A DNA stretch of 64,000 bases from Crocinitomicaceae bacterium (GTDB lineage Bacteria; Bacteroidota; Bacteroidia; Flavobacteriales_D; Crocinitomicaceae). Both the position numbers and the translations under genes were made by a program. The stretch is from assembly GCA_030730025.1 (NCBI GenBank), contig JANQWC010000012.1, positions 80,235-144,234 of the forward strand, read 5' to 3'. The notes beneath the pieces were generated by a model that did no database searches, was not told where the DNA came from, and saw only the letters and a program-made list of their open reading frames with translations. Within the stretch, counting starts at the first letter, position 1. Every line of letters starts with the position of its first letter. Below are positions 32,258-42,311 of this stretch, in pieces.

Positions 32258-32851
32258 TTAGCAAGTTGCCGTCAATAATTCTCTCAAACCGGGGTATGTT
32301 TCGGCCAAACGACTGCGCCATTCTTGATCTGAAAGCCAAAAAACAGCTTCGATTCCTTCTTCTGCTTGCGCTTTAAGTTGAGCCTCTCCTAAGAAGCGAA
32401 AACGAAACCAATGATTTTGCTTCAAAAATGAACGTCCCTTCATTTCGTAAACGTGATACGTACAAGCTAAAGTATCGAGGCGTTCGAATTGACCATTCAA
32501 ACCTGTTTCTTCTTCAATTTCGCGAATAGCGGCCTGAACCGTCCCCTCCCCTTTTTCTATTTTTCCCTTGGGCAAATCGAGGTGCGCAAAACGGTGCATC
32601 CACAAAAAAGCATCTGCTTGGGCTTGCTGCACCAAACCACCTGCTGTTTGCACAAACTTAAAATGCTTGAAAAAATCGTGCATGGCCTGCTCGGGGTCTG
32701 GAGCTAGGACTTGAAAATTCGTCTTTTGGAGCCCATTGACCAATTCATCGATAGCCTTTGGGCGTTTATGAGGCCAATTTGGCAGCCCTTGATCGGCAGC
32801 ACTAAAAATGATGTAAGTCGTTTCGATGAAAACTTTGTATTTTTGCAGCAT
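32258..32851 (-). CDS. NUDIX hydrolase
   Basis: Nudix box GKIEKGEGTVQAAIREIEEETGL; start trimmed to the ATG at 32849-32851. Confidence 0.88.
   Translation of the reverse strand: MLQKYKVFIETTYIIFSAADQGLPNWPHKRPKAIDELVNGLQKTNFQVLAPDPEQAMHDFFKHFKFVQTAGGLVQQAQADAFLWMHRFAHLDLPKGKIEKGEGTVQAAIREIEEETGLNGQFERLDTLACTYHVYEMKGRSFLKQNHWFRFRFLGEAQLKAQAEEGIEAVFWLSDQEWRSRLAETYPGLRELLTATC
32838..32845 (+). promoter_or_regulatory. Bacteroidota -7 element (TATTTTTG) upstream of pyrE
   Basis: TATTTTTG four nt before the pyrE ATG at 32850, inside the divergent NUDIX coding sequence. Confidence 0.6.
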
Positions 32852-33500
32852 GAATGTGAACAAAGATTTGAGCCTAAAGGTAGCAGAATTGCTCCTCAAA
32901 ACAAAAGCAGTACGTCTACAACCCGACAAACCCTTTACTTGGGCTTCCGGCTGGAAGTCTCCAATTTACTGTGACAACCGCATCACACTTAGTTTTCCGG
33001 AGGTGCGCACACACATTCGCCAAGGTTACGCCCAAACAATTCTCGATCAATTCGGCAAACCCGATGTCATTGCAGGTGTAGCCACCGGTGGCATCGCACA
33101 AGGTGCGCTTATTGCTCAAGAACTTGGCTTGCCTTTTATTTATGTGCGCAGCGCCGCAAAAGGCCACGGAATGGAAAACCTCATTGAAGGTGCTTATCAA
33201 GAAGGGCAGCGCGTGGTGGTCATTGAAGACCTCATTTCAACGGGCGGCAGCAGCTTGAAAGCCGTTGAGGCACTTCGTGCTGGCGGACTCGATGTCAAGG
33301 GCCTTGTTGCCACTTTCACGTACGGATTTACGCTAGCCGAACAACAATTCAACGCAGCCAATTGTCCATACGTTTGCCTCACAGACTACAGCACGCTCAT
33401 TGATGTAGCCACCAAAACAAACTACGTGAGCGCAGCCGACGAAGCCACCCTACACGCTTGGCGCAACAACCCAAGCACCTGGATGCAAGACGCCCAATAA
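32850..33500 (+). CDS. pyrE: Orotate phosphoribosyltransferase
   Basis: FTWASGWKSPIYCDNRITLSFPEVR, GVATGGIAQGALIAQEL, VVVIEDLISTGGSSLKAVEAL. Confidence 0.95.
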   Translation: MNVNKDLSLKVAELLLKTKAVRLQPDKPFTWASGWKSPIYCDNRITLSFPEVRTHIRQGYAQTILDQFGKPDVIAGVATGGIAQGALIAQELGLPFIYVRSAAKGHGMENLIEGAYQEGQRVVVIEDLISTGGSSLKAVEALRAGGLDVKGLVATFTYGFTLAEQQFNAANCPYVCLTDYSTLIDVATKTNYVSAADEATLHAWRNNPSTWMQDAQ

Positions 33501-33508
33501 CAATAAAA

Positions 33509-33916
33509 ATGCTGACACTCAAAAGCCAAGAATTCAACTTAGCAGCGCAAGCTGAGCAGGTTGTGAATTTCTTGTCGGAGACCAAAAACTACGCACTTCT
33601 GCTTCCCGAAAACCAAACTTCAGGTTTTCAGTGCTCCCCTAGCCAATTTAGTTTCAAAGCTGCAGGTCAAATCGAGTTAACGCTTGAAAAACAGTTGGTA
33701 GAAAACAACTTTCTTCATTTCAAAGGGGCAAAAAGCAACCCATTCGCTTTCGATCTGTATGTCCGGATTCAAGCCGAACAAAACATCACCAAAGGTTATA
33801 TTGAAATCAAGGCCGATCTAAATATGATGCTCAAAATGCTCGTCGAAAAGCCCTTGCAGAAACTCCTGACAGAAATGGCGAGCAACCTCGCTACTCAGTT
33901 AAGCGCTGGGAAATAA
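33509..33916 (+). CDS. SRPBCC-like (START/Bet v1 fold) small protein
   Basis: 135 aa; position after pyrE and pattern FNLAAQAEQVVNFLSETKNYALLLPE...MLKMLVEKPLQKLLTEMASNLATQL. Confidence 0.65.
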   Translation: MLTLKSQEFNLAAQAEQVVNFLSETKNYALLLPENQTSGFQCSPSQFSFKAAGQIELTLEKQLVENNFLHFKGAKSNPFAFDLYVRIQAEQNITKGYIEIKADLNMMLKMLVEKPLQKLLTEMASNLATQLSAGK

Positions 33917-34648
33917 AAACCGGATTTCTTGATTGCCAAAACTAACTGGCTTCCCGTCGACTTCTACTTGTAGTTCACCTTGCACATTTACCCCCAAAAT
34001 TTTTCCCTCAAAGATGAGTCCGTCTTTTTTTTCGAATCGAAGTAGTTGGTTTCGAAAGCCCATGCATTCTTCAAATAAGGCCTTGAGTTTTAAAAAATCG
34101 CCGTTGAGTATTTGTTGTTGCGCATTGAGTAAATCGAGGTACTCAGTCAGAACAGTTTGCGGTTTAAATTGACGACCCGTTTGGGCTAATATACTCGTCG
34201 CTTGCTGAAGTTCAGGTGCATCATTGACGTTGATCCCACAACCGAGAATGCTCCATTCGAGCTGACTTCCTTTCAATTGCTGCTCGATGAGGATGCCCCC
34301 TATTTTAGAACCCTGCACATAGATATCATTTGGCCATTTGATTTGTGTGCTCAAACCAAAACGCAACAAGCATTGCTGCCAAATAATGGCACTGTACCAA
34401 GCCAAGCGGATTTGCTCTTCTAAGGGGTATTTGGGTTGAAATGCGATGCTAAACATGAGGTTTGCAGCACTGACAGACTGCCATGAATTGCCGCGTTGCC
34501 CCCTGCCCATTGTTTGATAATCTGCCATAATTACCGAACCATCTTGACAACATCCTTGTTGAATAAGATTGGCAGCATAATTGTTGGTAGAATCGACCGA
34601 TGCTAACTGAATGAAAACAGAACCGAATTTGGTCATCATGAAAATCAA
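33899..34648 (-). CDS. birA: Biotin--[acetyl-CoA-carboxylase] ligase
   Basis: TNNYAANLIQQG, GRGQRGNSWQS, IKWPNDIYVQGSKIGGILIEQQL, LGCGINVN. Confidence 0.92.
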   Translation of the reverse strand: MIFMMTKFGSVFIQLASVDSTNNYAANLIQQGCCQDGSVIMADYQTMGRGQRGNSWQSVSAANLMFSIAFQPKYPLEEQIRLAWYSAIIWQQCLLRFGLSTQIKWPNDIYVQGSKIGGILIEQQLKGSQLEWSILGCGINVNDAPELQQATSILAQTGRQFKPQTVLTEYLDLLNAQQQILNGDFLKLKALFEECMGFRNQLLRFEKKDGLIFEGKILGVNVQGELQVEVDGKPVSFGNQEIRFLFPSA

Positions 34649-34692
34649 GTGGATTCAAATTTATCAGTTAGTTTTGTAATAGAAACAAATCA

Positions 34693-35067
34693 ATGGCAAA
34701 AAAGAAAAAATTAGAGCCCTCTGCGTTGCTCGTCGACGTAATTATCGAAGGGATGCAAAATAACAAAGCGCAAGACATCACCATTCTCGACCTCCGCGAA
34801 CTCGACAGCGCCGTATGCGACTTCTTCGTCATTTGCAGTGGTGAATCCAGCACGCAAGTAGATGGTATCGCAAGTAACGTACAGCGCAATACCCGTAAAG
34901 AACTCAAAGAAAAACCTTGGCATACAGAAGGAAAGTCCAATTCAGAATGGGTTTTGCTCGACTACATCGATGTAGTATGTCACATTTTTTACAAAGACGC
35001 ACGCTCTTTTTATGACATCGAAGACCTCTGGGCCGATGCCAAGCGTACCGATCTCCCCAACTTATAA
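34693..35067 (+). CDS. rsfS: Ribosome silencing factor RsfS
   Basis: DITILDLRELDSAVCDFFVICSGESSTQVDGIA, WVLLDYIDVVCHIFYKDARSFYDIEDLW. Confidence 0.94.
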   Translation: MAKKKKLEPSALLVDVIIEGMQNNKAQDITILDLRELDSAVCDFFVICSGESSTQVDGIASNVQRNTRKELKEKPWHTEGKSNSEWVLLDYIDVVCHIFYKDARSFYDIEDLWADAKRTDLPNL

Positions 35068-35078
35068 TCTCCGTCAAC

Positions 35079-37082
35079 ATGTCTGAAGAAAAAAGAAAAA
35101 ATCCATTTTCCGTATACTGGATTTACATTGCGTTTGTTCTTGTATTGGTCAGCACGCACCTCTACATCAACAGTGAAACGACCACCACAATTAAATACAA
35201 AGAAACGCTACTCGATCTTGTAGAAGCAAAAGGTGTAAAGCAAGTCAAGATTGTCAATCAAAGCACGGCTAGGTTCCAGTTGCGCAAAAGCGCCACTACT
35301 TATATCAATAGCCGCAAAGACCTCGACTTCCCGAAACTACGCAAGTTGTTGGCCAACAAAAATGCACAGCCATCCAAAATTGTTTTTGAGTTAGAAAACA
35401 TTGGAAACCATGCCAATTTTGAAAAAGCATTGGACGAGCGCGGTTACCACGACTACGAAAACGTCATTGAAACCAACTGGATTGCTCAAATCTTGGGTTA
35501 TTTATTGCCTTTTGGTATCATTGTCTTGATCTGGATGTTCGTCATGCGACGCATGTCTGGCGGCGGAGGCGGCGGAGGTGGCGGAGGCCAAATCTTCAAT
35601 ATTGGGAAGTCGCGCGCTCAAGTCTATGAAAAAGGCAAAAGCACCAACATTACCTTTAAAGACGTTGCGGGCCTAGAAGGCGCCAAAGAAGAAATCGTAG
35701 AAATCGTAGAATTTCTTAAAAACCCTAAAAAATACACCGAACTCGGAGCCAAAATTCCAAAGGGCGCCTTGCTTGTAGGCCCTCCAGGAACAGGTAAAAC
35801 CTTATTAGCCAAAGCTGTTGCTGGCGAGGCTAAAGTGCCGTTTTTCTCGCTTTCGGGCTCAGATTTTGTCGAAATGTTTGTTGGGGTTGGGGCCTCACGC
35901 GTTCGCGATTTGTTCCGTCAGGCCAAAGAAAAAGCACCTGCCATCATCTTCATCGATGAGATCGATGCCATTGGGCGCGCACGTGGCAAAAACAACGGTT
36001 TCAACACCAACGACGAACGCGAAAACACCCTCAATCAACTCCTCACCGAAATGGATGGCTTTGGCACCAATTCGGGCGTGATCATCTTGGCCGCTACCAA
36101 CCGTGCCGATGTACTCGATAGCGCACTCATGCGTGCGGGTCGTTTTGACCGTCAAATTTATGTCGACATGCCCGATCTCAACGAACGCAGGGCTATTTTT
36201 GGTGTTCACTTGAAGCCACTCAAGCTGTCTACAGAAATCGATGTGGAGTTCTTGGCCAAGCAAACACCAGGTTTCTCAGGTGCAGATATTGCTAATTTAT
36301 GTAACGAAGCTGCGCTCATCGCCGCTCGTCACAACAAAACACAAGTTGAAAAACAAGACTTCTTAGATGCAGTAGACCGCATCATCGGTGGTCTCGAAAA
36401 GAAAAATAAAATCATTACACCAGAAGAAAAGAAAACGATTGCCTACCACGAAGCGGGGCACGCAGCGGTTTCTTGGCTCTTACAATACGCGAATCCTTTG
36501 GTGAAAGTGACTATTGTGCCACGCGGCCAGTCTTTAGGTGCAGCATGGTACTTGCCGGAAGAACGTAGCATCACTACCACCGAACAACTCCTCGACGACA
36601 TGTGTGCGACCCTCGGCGGCCGTGCAGCGGAGCAACTCACGTTCAAACGCATTTCTACAGGTGCACTATCTGATTTAGAACGCGTCACCAAGCAAGCTTA
36701 CGCCATGACCTCCATTTATGGCCTCAACGAGCGCGTGGGTAATATCTCCTTCTACGACTCACAGGGCAGAGATGCCTTTACCAAGCCTTATTCTGAGGAT
36801 ACCGCTAAAGTCATCGACGAAGAAGTCAGCAAACTCATCGAAGGTCAGTACCAACGCGCACTTCAATTACTTGGTGAAAACCAAGATAAATTAGGGCAAC
36901 TCGCCGATCGCTTGCTCACTTCTGAAGTCATCTTTAAAGAAGACCTCGAAGCAATTTTCGGTAAACGCCCTTGGGACCCTATCGAAGAAATTTCAATAGA
37001 AATCGAGGCAGCTACTATCGAGAGCAACCCAGACAACATGTTGGAGACTGGCGAAGAAACAGAACCAACGGCTAACGCATGA
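35079..37082 (+). CDS. ftsH: ATP-dependent zinc metalloprotease FtsH
   Basis: [43 protein letters not shown]; two N-terminal TM segments. Confidence 0.97.
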   Translation: MSEEKRKNPFSVYWIYIAFVLVLVSTHLYINSETTTTIKYKETLLDLVEAKGVKQVKIVNQSTARFQLRKSATTYINSRKDLDFPKLRKLLANKNAQPSKIVFELENIGNHANFEKALDERGYHDYENVIETNWIAQILGYLLPFGIIVLIWMFVMRRMSGGGGGGGGGGQIFNIGKSRAQVYEKGKSTNITFKDVAGLEGAKEEIVEIVEFLKNPKKYTELGAKIPKGALLVGPPGTGKTLLAKAVAGEAKVPFFSLSGSDFVEMFVGVGASRVRDLFRQAKEKAPAIIFIDEIDAIGRARGKNNGFNTNDERENTLNQLLTEMDGFGTNSGVIILAATNRADVLDSALMRAGRFDRQIYVDMPDLNERRAIFGVHLKPLKLSTEIDVEFLAKQTPGFSGADIANLCNEAALIAARHNKTQVEKQDFLDAVDRIIGGLEKKNKIITPEEKKTIAYHEAGHAAVSWLLQYANPLVKVTIVPRGQSLGAAWYLPEERSITTTEQLLDDMCATLGGRAAEQLTFKRISTGALSDLERVTKQAYAMTSIYGLNERVGNISFYDSQGRDAFTKPYSEDTAKVIDEEVSKLIEGQYQRALQLLGENQDKLGQLADRLLTSEVIFKEDLEAIFGKRPWDPIEEISIEIEAATIESNPDNMLETGEETEPTANA

Positions 37083-37900
37083 TTGGAAATCTAGGGCAAC
37101 GCATGATCACTGGTGCTGTTTTTGGCACCCTTGTGATCGGTTCTATGCTCTGGAATCCTTACGCTTTTGCACTCGTCTTTTCTTTTTTCATGATTGTGGG
37201 CTTGTGGGAGTTTTATAACTTCTTCAAGCAGCACCAAGTGGTAGAAGTATCGAATGAAATTGGCATTTTTATCGGCATTTTCATCTACATCCTTTTGGTT
37301 GGGATCAGTTTTGAGTGGTTCTCCGTAATCTCTCTAAGTCTGATTTTTCCGCTCTTCTTTACGCTCATCCTCAACGAACTTTGGGCCAAGCACCAGCACC
37401 CATTGCTCAATATTTCGGTATTGGTTTTCGGTATCATTTATGTCGTTGGGCCCTTTTATTTGAGCATCGATTTACATGTCCGCGACACCTCACCTCTACC
37501 CAAAGTACTCGGCATGTTTTTACTCATCTGGACCAACGATTCTTTCGCTTATTTTAGTGGTAGAGCTTTTGGAAAACACAAGCTTTTTGAGCGAATTTCT
37601 CCTAAAAAAACCTGGGAGGGAACCTTTGGTGGCATCTTGTTTACCTTGCTACTCGGTTTCATTATCGGGTCTTACATCAACAAAGGGGAAGTGTTATTCT
37701 GGATGATTTCAGCGCTCATTATTGCACCTGGCGCCATCTTCGGCGATTTGCTCGAATCGCTATTCAAAAGAAGTTTGGCAGTCAAGGACAGCGGCAAAAT
37801 CTTGCCCGGTCATGGTGGCGTTCTAGACCGTTTTGATGCCGCTCTTTTTACCATTCCATTTTTCTATTGTTGGTCAATAATCTATCTTTACTGGAAATGA
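37079..37900 (+). CDS. cdsA: Phosphatidate cytidylyltransferase
   Basis: Multi-TM; TNDSFAYFSGRAFGKHKLFERISPKKTWEGTFGGI, SLFKRSLAVKDSGKILPGHGGVLDRFD. Confidence 0.95.
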   Translation: MIGNLGQRMITGAVFGTLVIGSMLWNPYAFALVFSFFMIVGLWEFYNFFKQHQVVEVSNEIGIFIGIFIYILLVGISFEWFSVISLSLIFPLFFTLILNELWAKHQHPLLNISVLVFGIIYVVGPFYLSIDLHVRDTSPLPKVLGMFLLIWTNDSFAYFSGRAFGKHKLFERISPKKTWEGTFGGILFTLLLGFIIGSYINKGEVLFWMISALIIAPGAIFGDLLESLFKRSLAVKDSGKILPGHGGVLDRFDAALFTIPFFYCWSIIYLYWK

Positions 37901-38562
37901 TGACTTTTCACCGCGAAGGACGCTCCATTATGCTTGGGAGCATTGTTATATTTCTGGGCTTAAGCGCCCTCAATTATTATCTGTTAGCCTGCTCTATTTT
38001 CGGCCTATTTCTATTTCTGGAAATCGGATTTGTGGTTCTGCTTTACCTCATCATACAATTTTTTCGCATTCCAAAAAGGACTTGCACGGGTGGCCCTGCC
38101 GATATCATGTGCCCTGCGGATGGTAAAGTAGTGGTCATTGAAGAGGTCGAGGAAACGGAATACTTCAAAGACAAGCGCATTCAAGTTTCGATTTTTATGT
38201 CGCCAATGAATGTGCACGCCAATTATTATCCGATAGCCGGTGAGGTGAGTTATACCAAATATCACCCGGGCTTGTTTTTGGTTGCCTGGCACCCAAAGAG
38301 CAGCACCGACAACGAGCGCAGTACATGCGTGGTGAAGCACAGCAGCGGTACAGAAATCTTATTTCGTCAAATTGCAGGTGCCTTGGCGCGCCGAATTTGT
38401 TACTACGCCCAAATTGGCGACAAAGCCCAACAAGGCGAAGAATTTGGATTTATTAAATTTGGGTCTCGCGTCGATTTATTTTTGCCTTTAGGCACGAAAA
38501 TTGATGTGGAGCTCGGACAAAAAGTGCAAGCCAAACTTACCAAGCTTGGTACTTTAAATTAA
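37897..38562 (+). CDS. psd: Phosphatidylserine decarboxylase family protein
   Basis: CPADGKVVVIEEVEETEYFKDKRIQVSIFMSPMNVHANYYPIAGEV, FGSRVDLFLPLGTKIDVELGQKV; start trimmed to 37897, overlapping the cdsA stop. Confidence 0.92.
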   Translation: MMTFHREGRSIMLGSIVIFLGLSALNYYLLACSIFGLFLFLEIGFVVLLYLIIQFFRIPKRTCTGGPADIMCPADGKVVVIEEVEETEYFKDKRIQVSIFMSPMNVHANYYPIAGEVSYTKYHPGLFLVAWHPKSSTDNERSTCVVKHSSGTEILFRQIAGALARRICYYAQIGDKAQQGEEFGFIKFGSRVDLFLPLGTKIDVELGQKVQAKLTKLGTLN

Positions 38563-38588
38563 TTTGTAACTTTATAAAAAAAAACGCC

Positions 38589-38807
38589 ATGAAAAAAGTA
38601 TTTGTAGCAATTGCCCTTACCACATTCGTAGGTTCTATGGCAAGCACAGCTTATGCAGCTGTAAACGGAACGCAAATCGTTAAGAAAGACGACGACAAGC
38701 GCAAAAAGAAAAAGAAAAGCGGTAGCTGCTGCTCTTCTAGCTCTACACAAAAATCTTGCTCTTCTAGCAACTCGACTCAAAAGTCTTGTTCTGGAGAAAA
38801 GCATTAA
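38589..38807 (+). CDS. Small secreted Lys/Ser/Cys-rich protein (72 aa)
   Basis: MKKVFVAIALTTFVGSMASTAYAA signal peptide, then VNGTQIVKKDDDKRKKKKKSGSCCSSSSTQKSCSSSNSTQKSCSGEKH; isolated ORF before a strong terminator. Confidence 0.75.
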   Translation: MKKVFVAIALTTFVGSMASTAYAAVNGTQIVKKDDDKRKKKKKSGSCCSSSSTQKSCSSSNSTQKSCSGEKH

Positions 38808-38830
38808 TTCTAGTTACTCATCGTAACGCA

Positions 38831-38856
38831 AAAAGCCGGCTCACGCCGGCTTTTTT
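38831..38856. terminator. Intrinsic terminator between the small secreted protein gene and the convergent acyl-CoA ligase
   Basis: AAAAGCCGGC-TCAC-GCCGGCTTTTTT; A and T flanks make it potentially bidirectional. Confidence 0.9.
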
Positions 38857-38874
38857 ATGGTCTATACTTTTCTT

Positions 38875-40641
38875 TTAGGCACCATAGATGGCCTTGTATT
38901 GTGCTTGGTATTTTTCCAATATTTTTTTGCGCTTGAACTTGAGCGTTGGCGTGAGTTCGCCGCCTTCAATGGTGAACTCTTGTGGCAAGAGCTTGACTTT
39001 TTTGAGTTGCTCCCAAGAACCGTATTCCTTATTGATCGTTGTAATTTCTTCATTGATGCGGTCTATCAATGCCTGGTTCTCAATGATGGCGTCGTTAGAA
39101 AGCTTTGAAAAATCAAGTGCGTGACGCTGCGCCCATTCTTTTACAAAAGCAAAATTGGGAACAATAAATACAGCTGGGAATTTCTCGCCCTCACCAATCA
39201 CCATGGCCTGCTCAATAAAACGAGATTGTTTGAGTCGGTTTTCCATCGCTTGTGGCACAATATACTTGCCGCCAGAGGTCTTGAAAATCTCTTTTTTGCG
39301 ATCGGTAATCTTCAAGAACTTGCCCTCCTGGAAGGTACCGATATCACCGGTACAAAACCAGCCATCGGCATCAAAAACTTCATTAGTGGCTTCTTGGTTC
39401 TTGTAGTAGCCCATCATGACGTTTGGTCCTTTGACAAGGATTTCGCCATCTTCGGCAATTTTGACCTGTACGTTTTCTACTAAGGGGCCAACAGAACCAA
39501 TTCGGATACCCGTATTGAAGTTATTGACTGTTACCACCGGAGAAGTTTCGGTGAGGCCATAACCTTCGAGAATTGGAATATCTGCCGCCAAGAAGATTCT
39601 GGCCAAACGCGGTTGTAGCGCCGCAGACCCAGAAGCAATTGCCTTCACGTTACCGCCGAGCGCATCTTGCCACTTCGAGAAAATGAGCTTGCGCGCAAGA
39701 GCCAATTTGACTTTGTAAAATATTGATTTTCCAATGACGTCGTAGTCTTCGGCAACGCCTACAGCCCAGAAGAAGAGTGCGCGTTTGACACCAGAGAGCT
39801 CATCGCCTTTGGCCATGATTTTGTCGAATACCTTTTCGATCAGGCGCGGCACGGCAGAGAATACATCTGGCTTTACTTCACGGATGTTGTCGCCGATGGT
39901 ATCCATCGATTCGGCAAAGTGAATAGAGCAACCAATATACATGTACAAATAATGGAGCATGCGTTCGTAGATATGACATACGGGCAGAAAACTCAAAACC
40001 TTGGAATTTTTATCGGCCGGAATTGGATCGATACATGCCGCTACGGTTGAAAGGATATTGGAATGCGATAACATGACGCCCTTTGGATTACCAGTGGTGC
40101 CAGAGGTATAAATAATGGTGACTAAATCAGAGGTCTTGACCTCGCGCATGCGCTGCTCCACAGCTTCTACTTCCGTTTGGGCTTTTGCAGCTTCAATTTC
40201 TGACCAATGTGGACAGTTTGGCAAGTGATCAAAGGCAAATAAATGTTTAAGGCTCGGTACTTCATTTCTGACAGAACTAATTTTATCGACCAATTCTTGA
40301 TTGGAAACCACACAGATTTCTACCCCTGCATCGTTGAGAATGAAGCGGTAATCGGATTCAGAAATATTGGGATATAGCGGTACTAGAATAGCGCCTACTT
40401 GCTGTACAGCGATATCGAGCACATTCCATTCAAAGCGATTTGAGCTGGCAACTGCCACGCGGTCTCCGGCCTGAACACCCATGGAAATGAGCCCGCGAGA
40501 AACGTTCATGGCAGCATCAAGGAAGTCGGCGGTGGCAAGCGGAACCCAAATGCCTTTTGTCTTGGTGACAAACATGTTGGGATTAGGGTAATTTTTGAGT
40601 TGATGTCTAGGGACATCGAATAAACGATCTATAGTTAGCAT
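38875..40641 (-). CDS. AMP-dependent long-chain fatty acid--CoA ligase
   Basis: IIYTSGTTGNPKGVMLSHSN, EGYGLTETSPVV, GWFCTGDIGTFQEGKFLKITDRKKEIFKTSGGKYIVPQAMEN. Confidence 0.93.
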   Translation of the reverse strand: MLTIDRLFDVPRHQLKNYPNPNMFVTKTKGIWVPLATADFLDAAMNVSRGLISMGVQAGDRVAVASSNRFEWNVLDIAVQQVGAILVPLYPNISESDYRFILNDAGVEICVVSNQELVDKISSVRNEVPSLKHLFAFDHLPNCPHWSEIEAAKAQTEVEAVEQRMREVKTSDLVTIIYTSGTTGNPKGVMLSHSNILSTVAACIDPIPADKNSKVLSFLPVCHIYERMLHYLYMYIGCSIHFAESMDTIGDNIREVKPDVFSAVPRLIEKVFDKIMAKGDELSGVKRALFFWAVGVAEDYDVIGKSIFYKVKLALARKLIFSKWQDALGGNVKAIASGSAALQPRLARIFLAADIPILEGYGLTETSPVVTVNNFNTGIRIGSVGPLVENVQVKIAEDGEILVKGPNVMMGYYKNQEATNEVFDADGWFCTGDIGTFQEGKFLKITDRKKEIFKTSGGKYIVPQAMENRLKQSRFIEQAMVIGEGEKFPAVFIVPNFAFVKEWAQRHALDFSKLSNDAIIENQALIDRINEEITTINKEYGSWEQLKKVKLLPQEFTIEGGELTPTLKFKRKKILEKYQAQYKAIYGA

Positions 40642-40681
40642 ACAATAGGTTTGGTGGCGAAAAATAGCAATATTGTTTCAA

Positions 40682-41989
40682 TTAAAGAAACAAAATCACA
40701 AAAAGGATGATGAGGGCCAAGCTAATGAGGTTGAGCACAAATCCGTAGCGAATCATGTCTTTGATGCGCAAAAAACCAGAGCCAAAAACAATTGCGTTTG
40801 GAGGTGTGCCGACCGGCATCATGAAAGCCAAACTTGCGCCAAGTGTGAGTGCCATGGCAAGCGGAACTAAAGGCAGCCCCGTTTGCTGAGCAAAAATACC
40901 TACGACTGGAATAAATAGCGTAACCATCGCTAGATTGGAGAGCACCTCAGAAATAAAAATAGCGAGCGTGGTCAGGATGGCGATTGCTGTCAGTAAGCCG
41001 ATGCCATGGAAGGATTCAAAAGTGCTGGCTAAAAACTGCAGCACCCCATTTTTTTCGAGGACTGCTGCCAAAGCCAAGCCGCCACCAAAAAGCAAAAGAA
41101 TGCCCCAAGGGAGTTTTTCGGTGTCGGACCAGCGCAAGACTTTTTCTTTAGCCGTTTGGCCACTCGGCATCAAGAACATAGCCAATGCACCTAAAATAGC
41201 GGCGTTTTCATCGCGATAGTTAATGCCTAAATACGTTCCGATGGCTTCGCGGAAAATCCAGAGACCCGCAACAATAGAAAAGATCCAAAGAACGCGTTTT
41301 TGGGCCTTGGACCAAGGCAGCGTATGGAAATTTAGGTCGTGGACATCTTTGCGCTCCACACCTAATAAATAATTGAAAATGAGAAACATCAACAACAAGA
41401 GCAGAATAGCGAGCGGCATGCCGATTTTCATCCAGTCGAAAAAACTGATCTCGATGTTGAAACTTTCGGAAAGAATGCTCGCCATTTGCGTATTGGGCGG
41501 CGAGCCAATGAGCGTACCCACACCCCCAATATTTGCAGCATAGGCAATGGAAAGCATCAAAAATACACTGAATTTGGATTGGCGATGTGCAGGTGGCATA
41601 GCCTCTACAACTGCAACGGCCATAGGAAGCATCATGAGGGCAGTAGCGGTGTTGGAAATCCACATCGAGATCAGACCCGTACTGAGCATAAAACCCAATA
41701 AAATATTTGATTTTTTATCGCCTACAACGGCAATTATTCGCCTGGCAATTTGCTCGTGTACGCCCCATTTTTCGAGTGCAAGTGCCATCACAAAGCCTCC
41801 AAAGAATAAAAAGATATTGGAGTCGCCGTAGCATTGTGCGAGGTCTTTGGGAGTGAGTAGACCAAACGGAACCGCCAACAAAAGAGGGAGCAGCGCGGTG
41901 AGGTAAACCGGAATCCATTCGGAAATCCAGAGTACCACCATCAGACCTGCTAAAATAAGCGCAAGTGTAAAACCTTCAAAAACCCACAT
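40682..41989 (-). CDS. SLC13/DASS family anion:sodium symporter
   Basis: ISMWISNTATALMMLPMAVAVVEAMP, GVGTLIGSPPNTQMASIL, PVGTPPNAIVFGSGFLRIKDMIRYGFVLN. Confidence 0.9.
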   Translation of the reverse strand: MWVFEGFTLALILAGLMVVLWISEWIPVYLTALLPLLLAVPFGLLTPKDLAQCYGDSNIFLFFGGFVMALALEKWGVHEQIARRIIAVVGDKKSNILLGFMLSTGLISMWISNTATALMMLPMAVAVVEAMPPAHRQSKFSVFLMLSIAYAANIGGVGTLIGSPPNTQMASILSESFNIEISFFDWMKIGMPLAILLLLLMFLIFNYLLGVERKDVHDLNFHTLPWSKAQKRVLWIFSIVAGLWIFREAIGTYLGINYRDENAAILGALAMFLMPSGQTAKEKVLRWSDTEKLPWGILLLFGGGLALAAVLEKNGVLQFLASTFESFHGIGLLTAIAILTTLAIFISEVLSNLAMVTLFIPVVGIFAQQTGLPLVPLAMALTLGASLAFMMPVGTPPNAIVFGSGFLRIKDMIRYGFVLNLISLALIILFVILFL

Positions 41990-42002
41990 TGGGCAGTAGA
42001 AA

Positions 42003-42263
42003 TTATTTGTTTAGGGCGTTGAGCGCCTCTACAAAATAGACAGCTTTTGCTTCTACTTCGTTTGCAATTGCACGGAACTCAGCCTTGCCTTTTGCTTGAT
42101 TCATTTTTGTCAACATTTCGTCTTGAAACGAAGCTGCTTCATCGATGAGCTTAGCCGAACGGTCTGCTTTGTCTGGAGCTGTCATTTCAAAAAAGAAGCA
42201 TTCTTCTACCACATCAAAAACCATTTCATTGATGTTTCTTTTGAGGATTCGTTTGTTGGCCAT
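42003..42263 (-). CDS. Conserved hypothetical small protein (86 aa)
   Basis: Complete ORF MANKRILKRNINEMVFDVVEECFFFEMTAPDKADRSAKLIDEAASFQDEMLTKMNQAK...; no family recognised. Confidence 0.6.
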   Translation of the reverse strand: MANKRILKRNINEMVFDVVEECFFFEMTAPDKADRSAKLIDEAASFQDEMLTKMNQAKGKAEFRAIANEVEAKAVYFVEALNALNK

Positions 42264-42300
42264 AACTCTTAATTTTTGACAAATGTACACTTTTTCGGGC

Positions 42301-42308
42301 TATTTTTG
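42301..42308 (+). promoter_or_regulatory. Bacteroidota -7 element (TATTTTTG) upstream of the rRNA methyltransferase
   Basis: TTG at 42277-42279, 21-nt spacer, TATTTTTG, ATG at 42312. Confidence 0.65.
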
Positions 42309-42311
42309 CAC

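Noticed and set aside
35560-35590. GGN-rich tandem run in ftsH
   Set aside because: Encodes a poly-glycine linker between the TM region and AAA domain; in-frame simple sequence common in Bacteroidota FtsH, not an independent repeat element.
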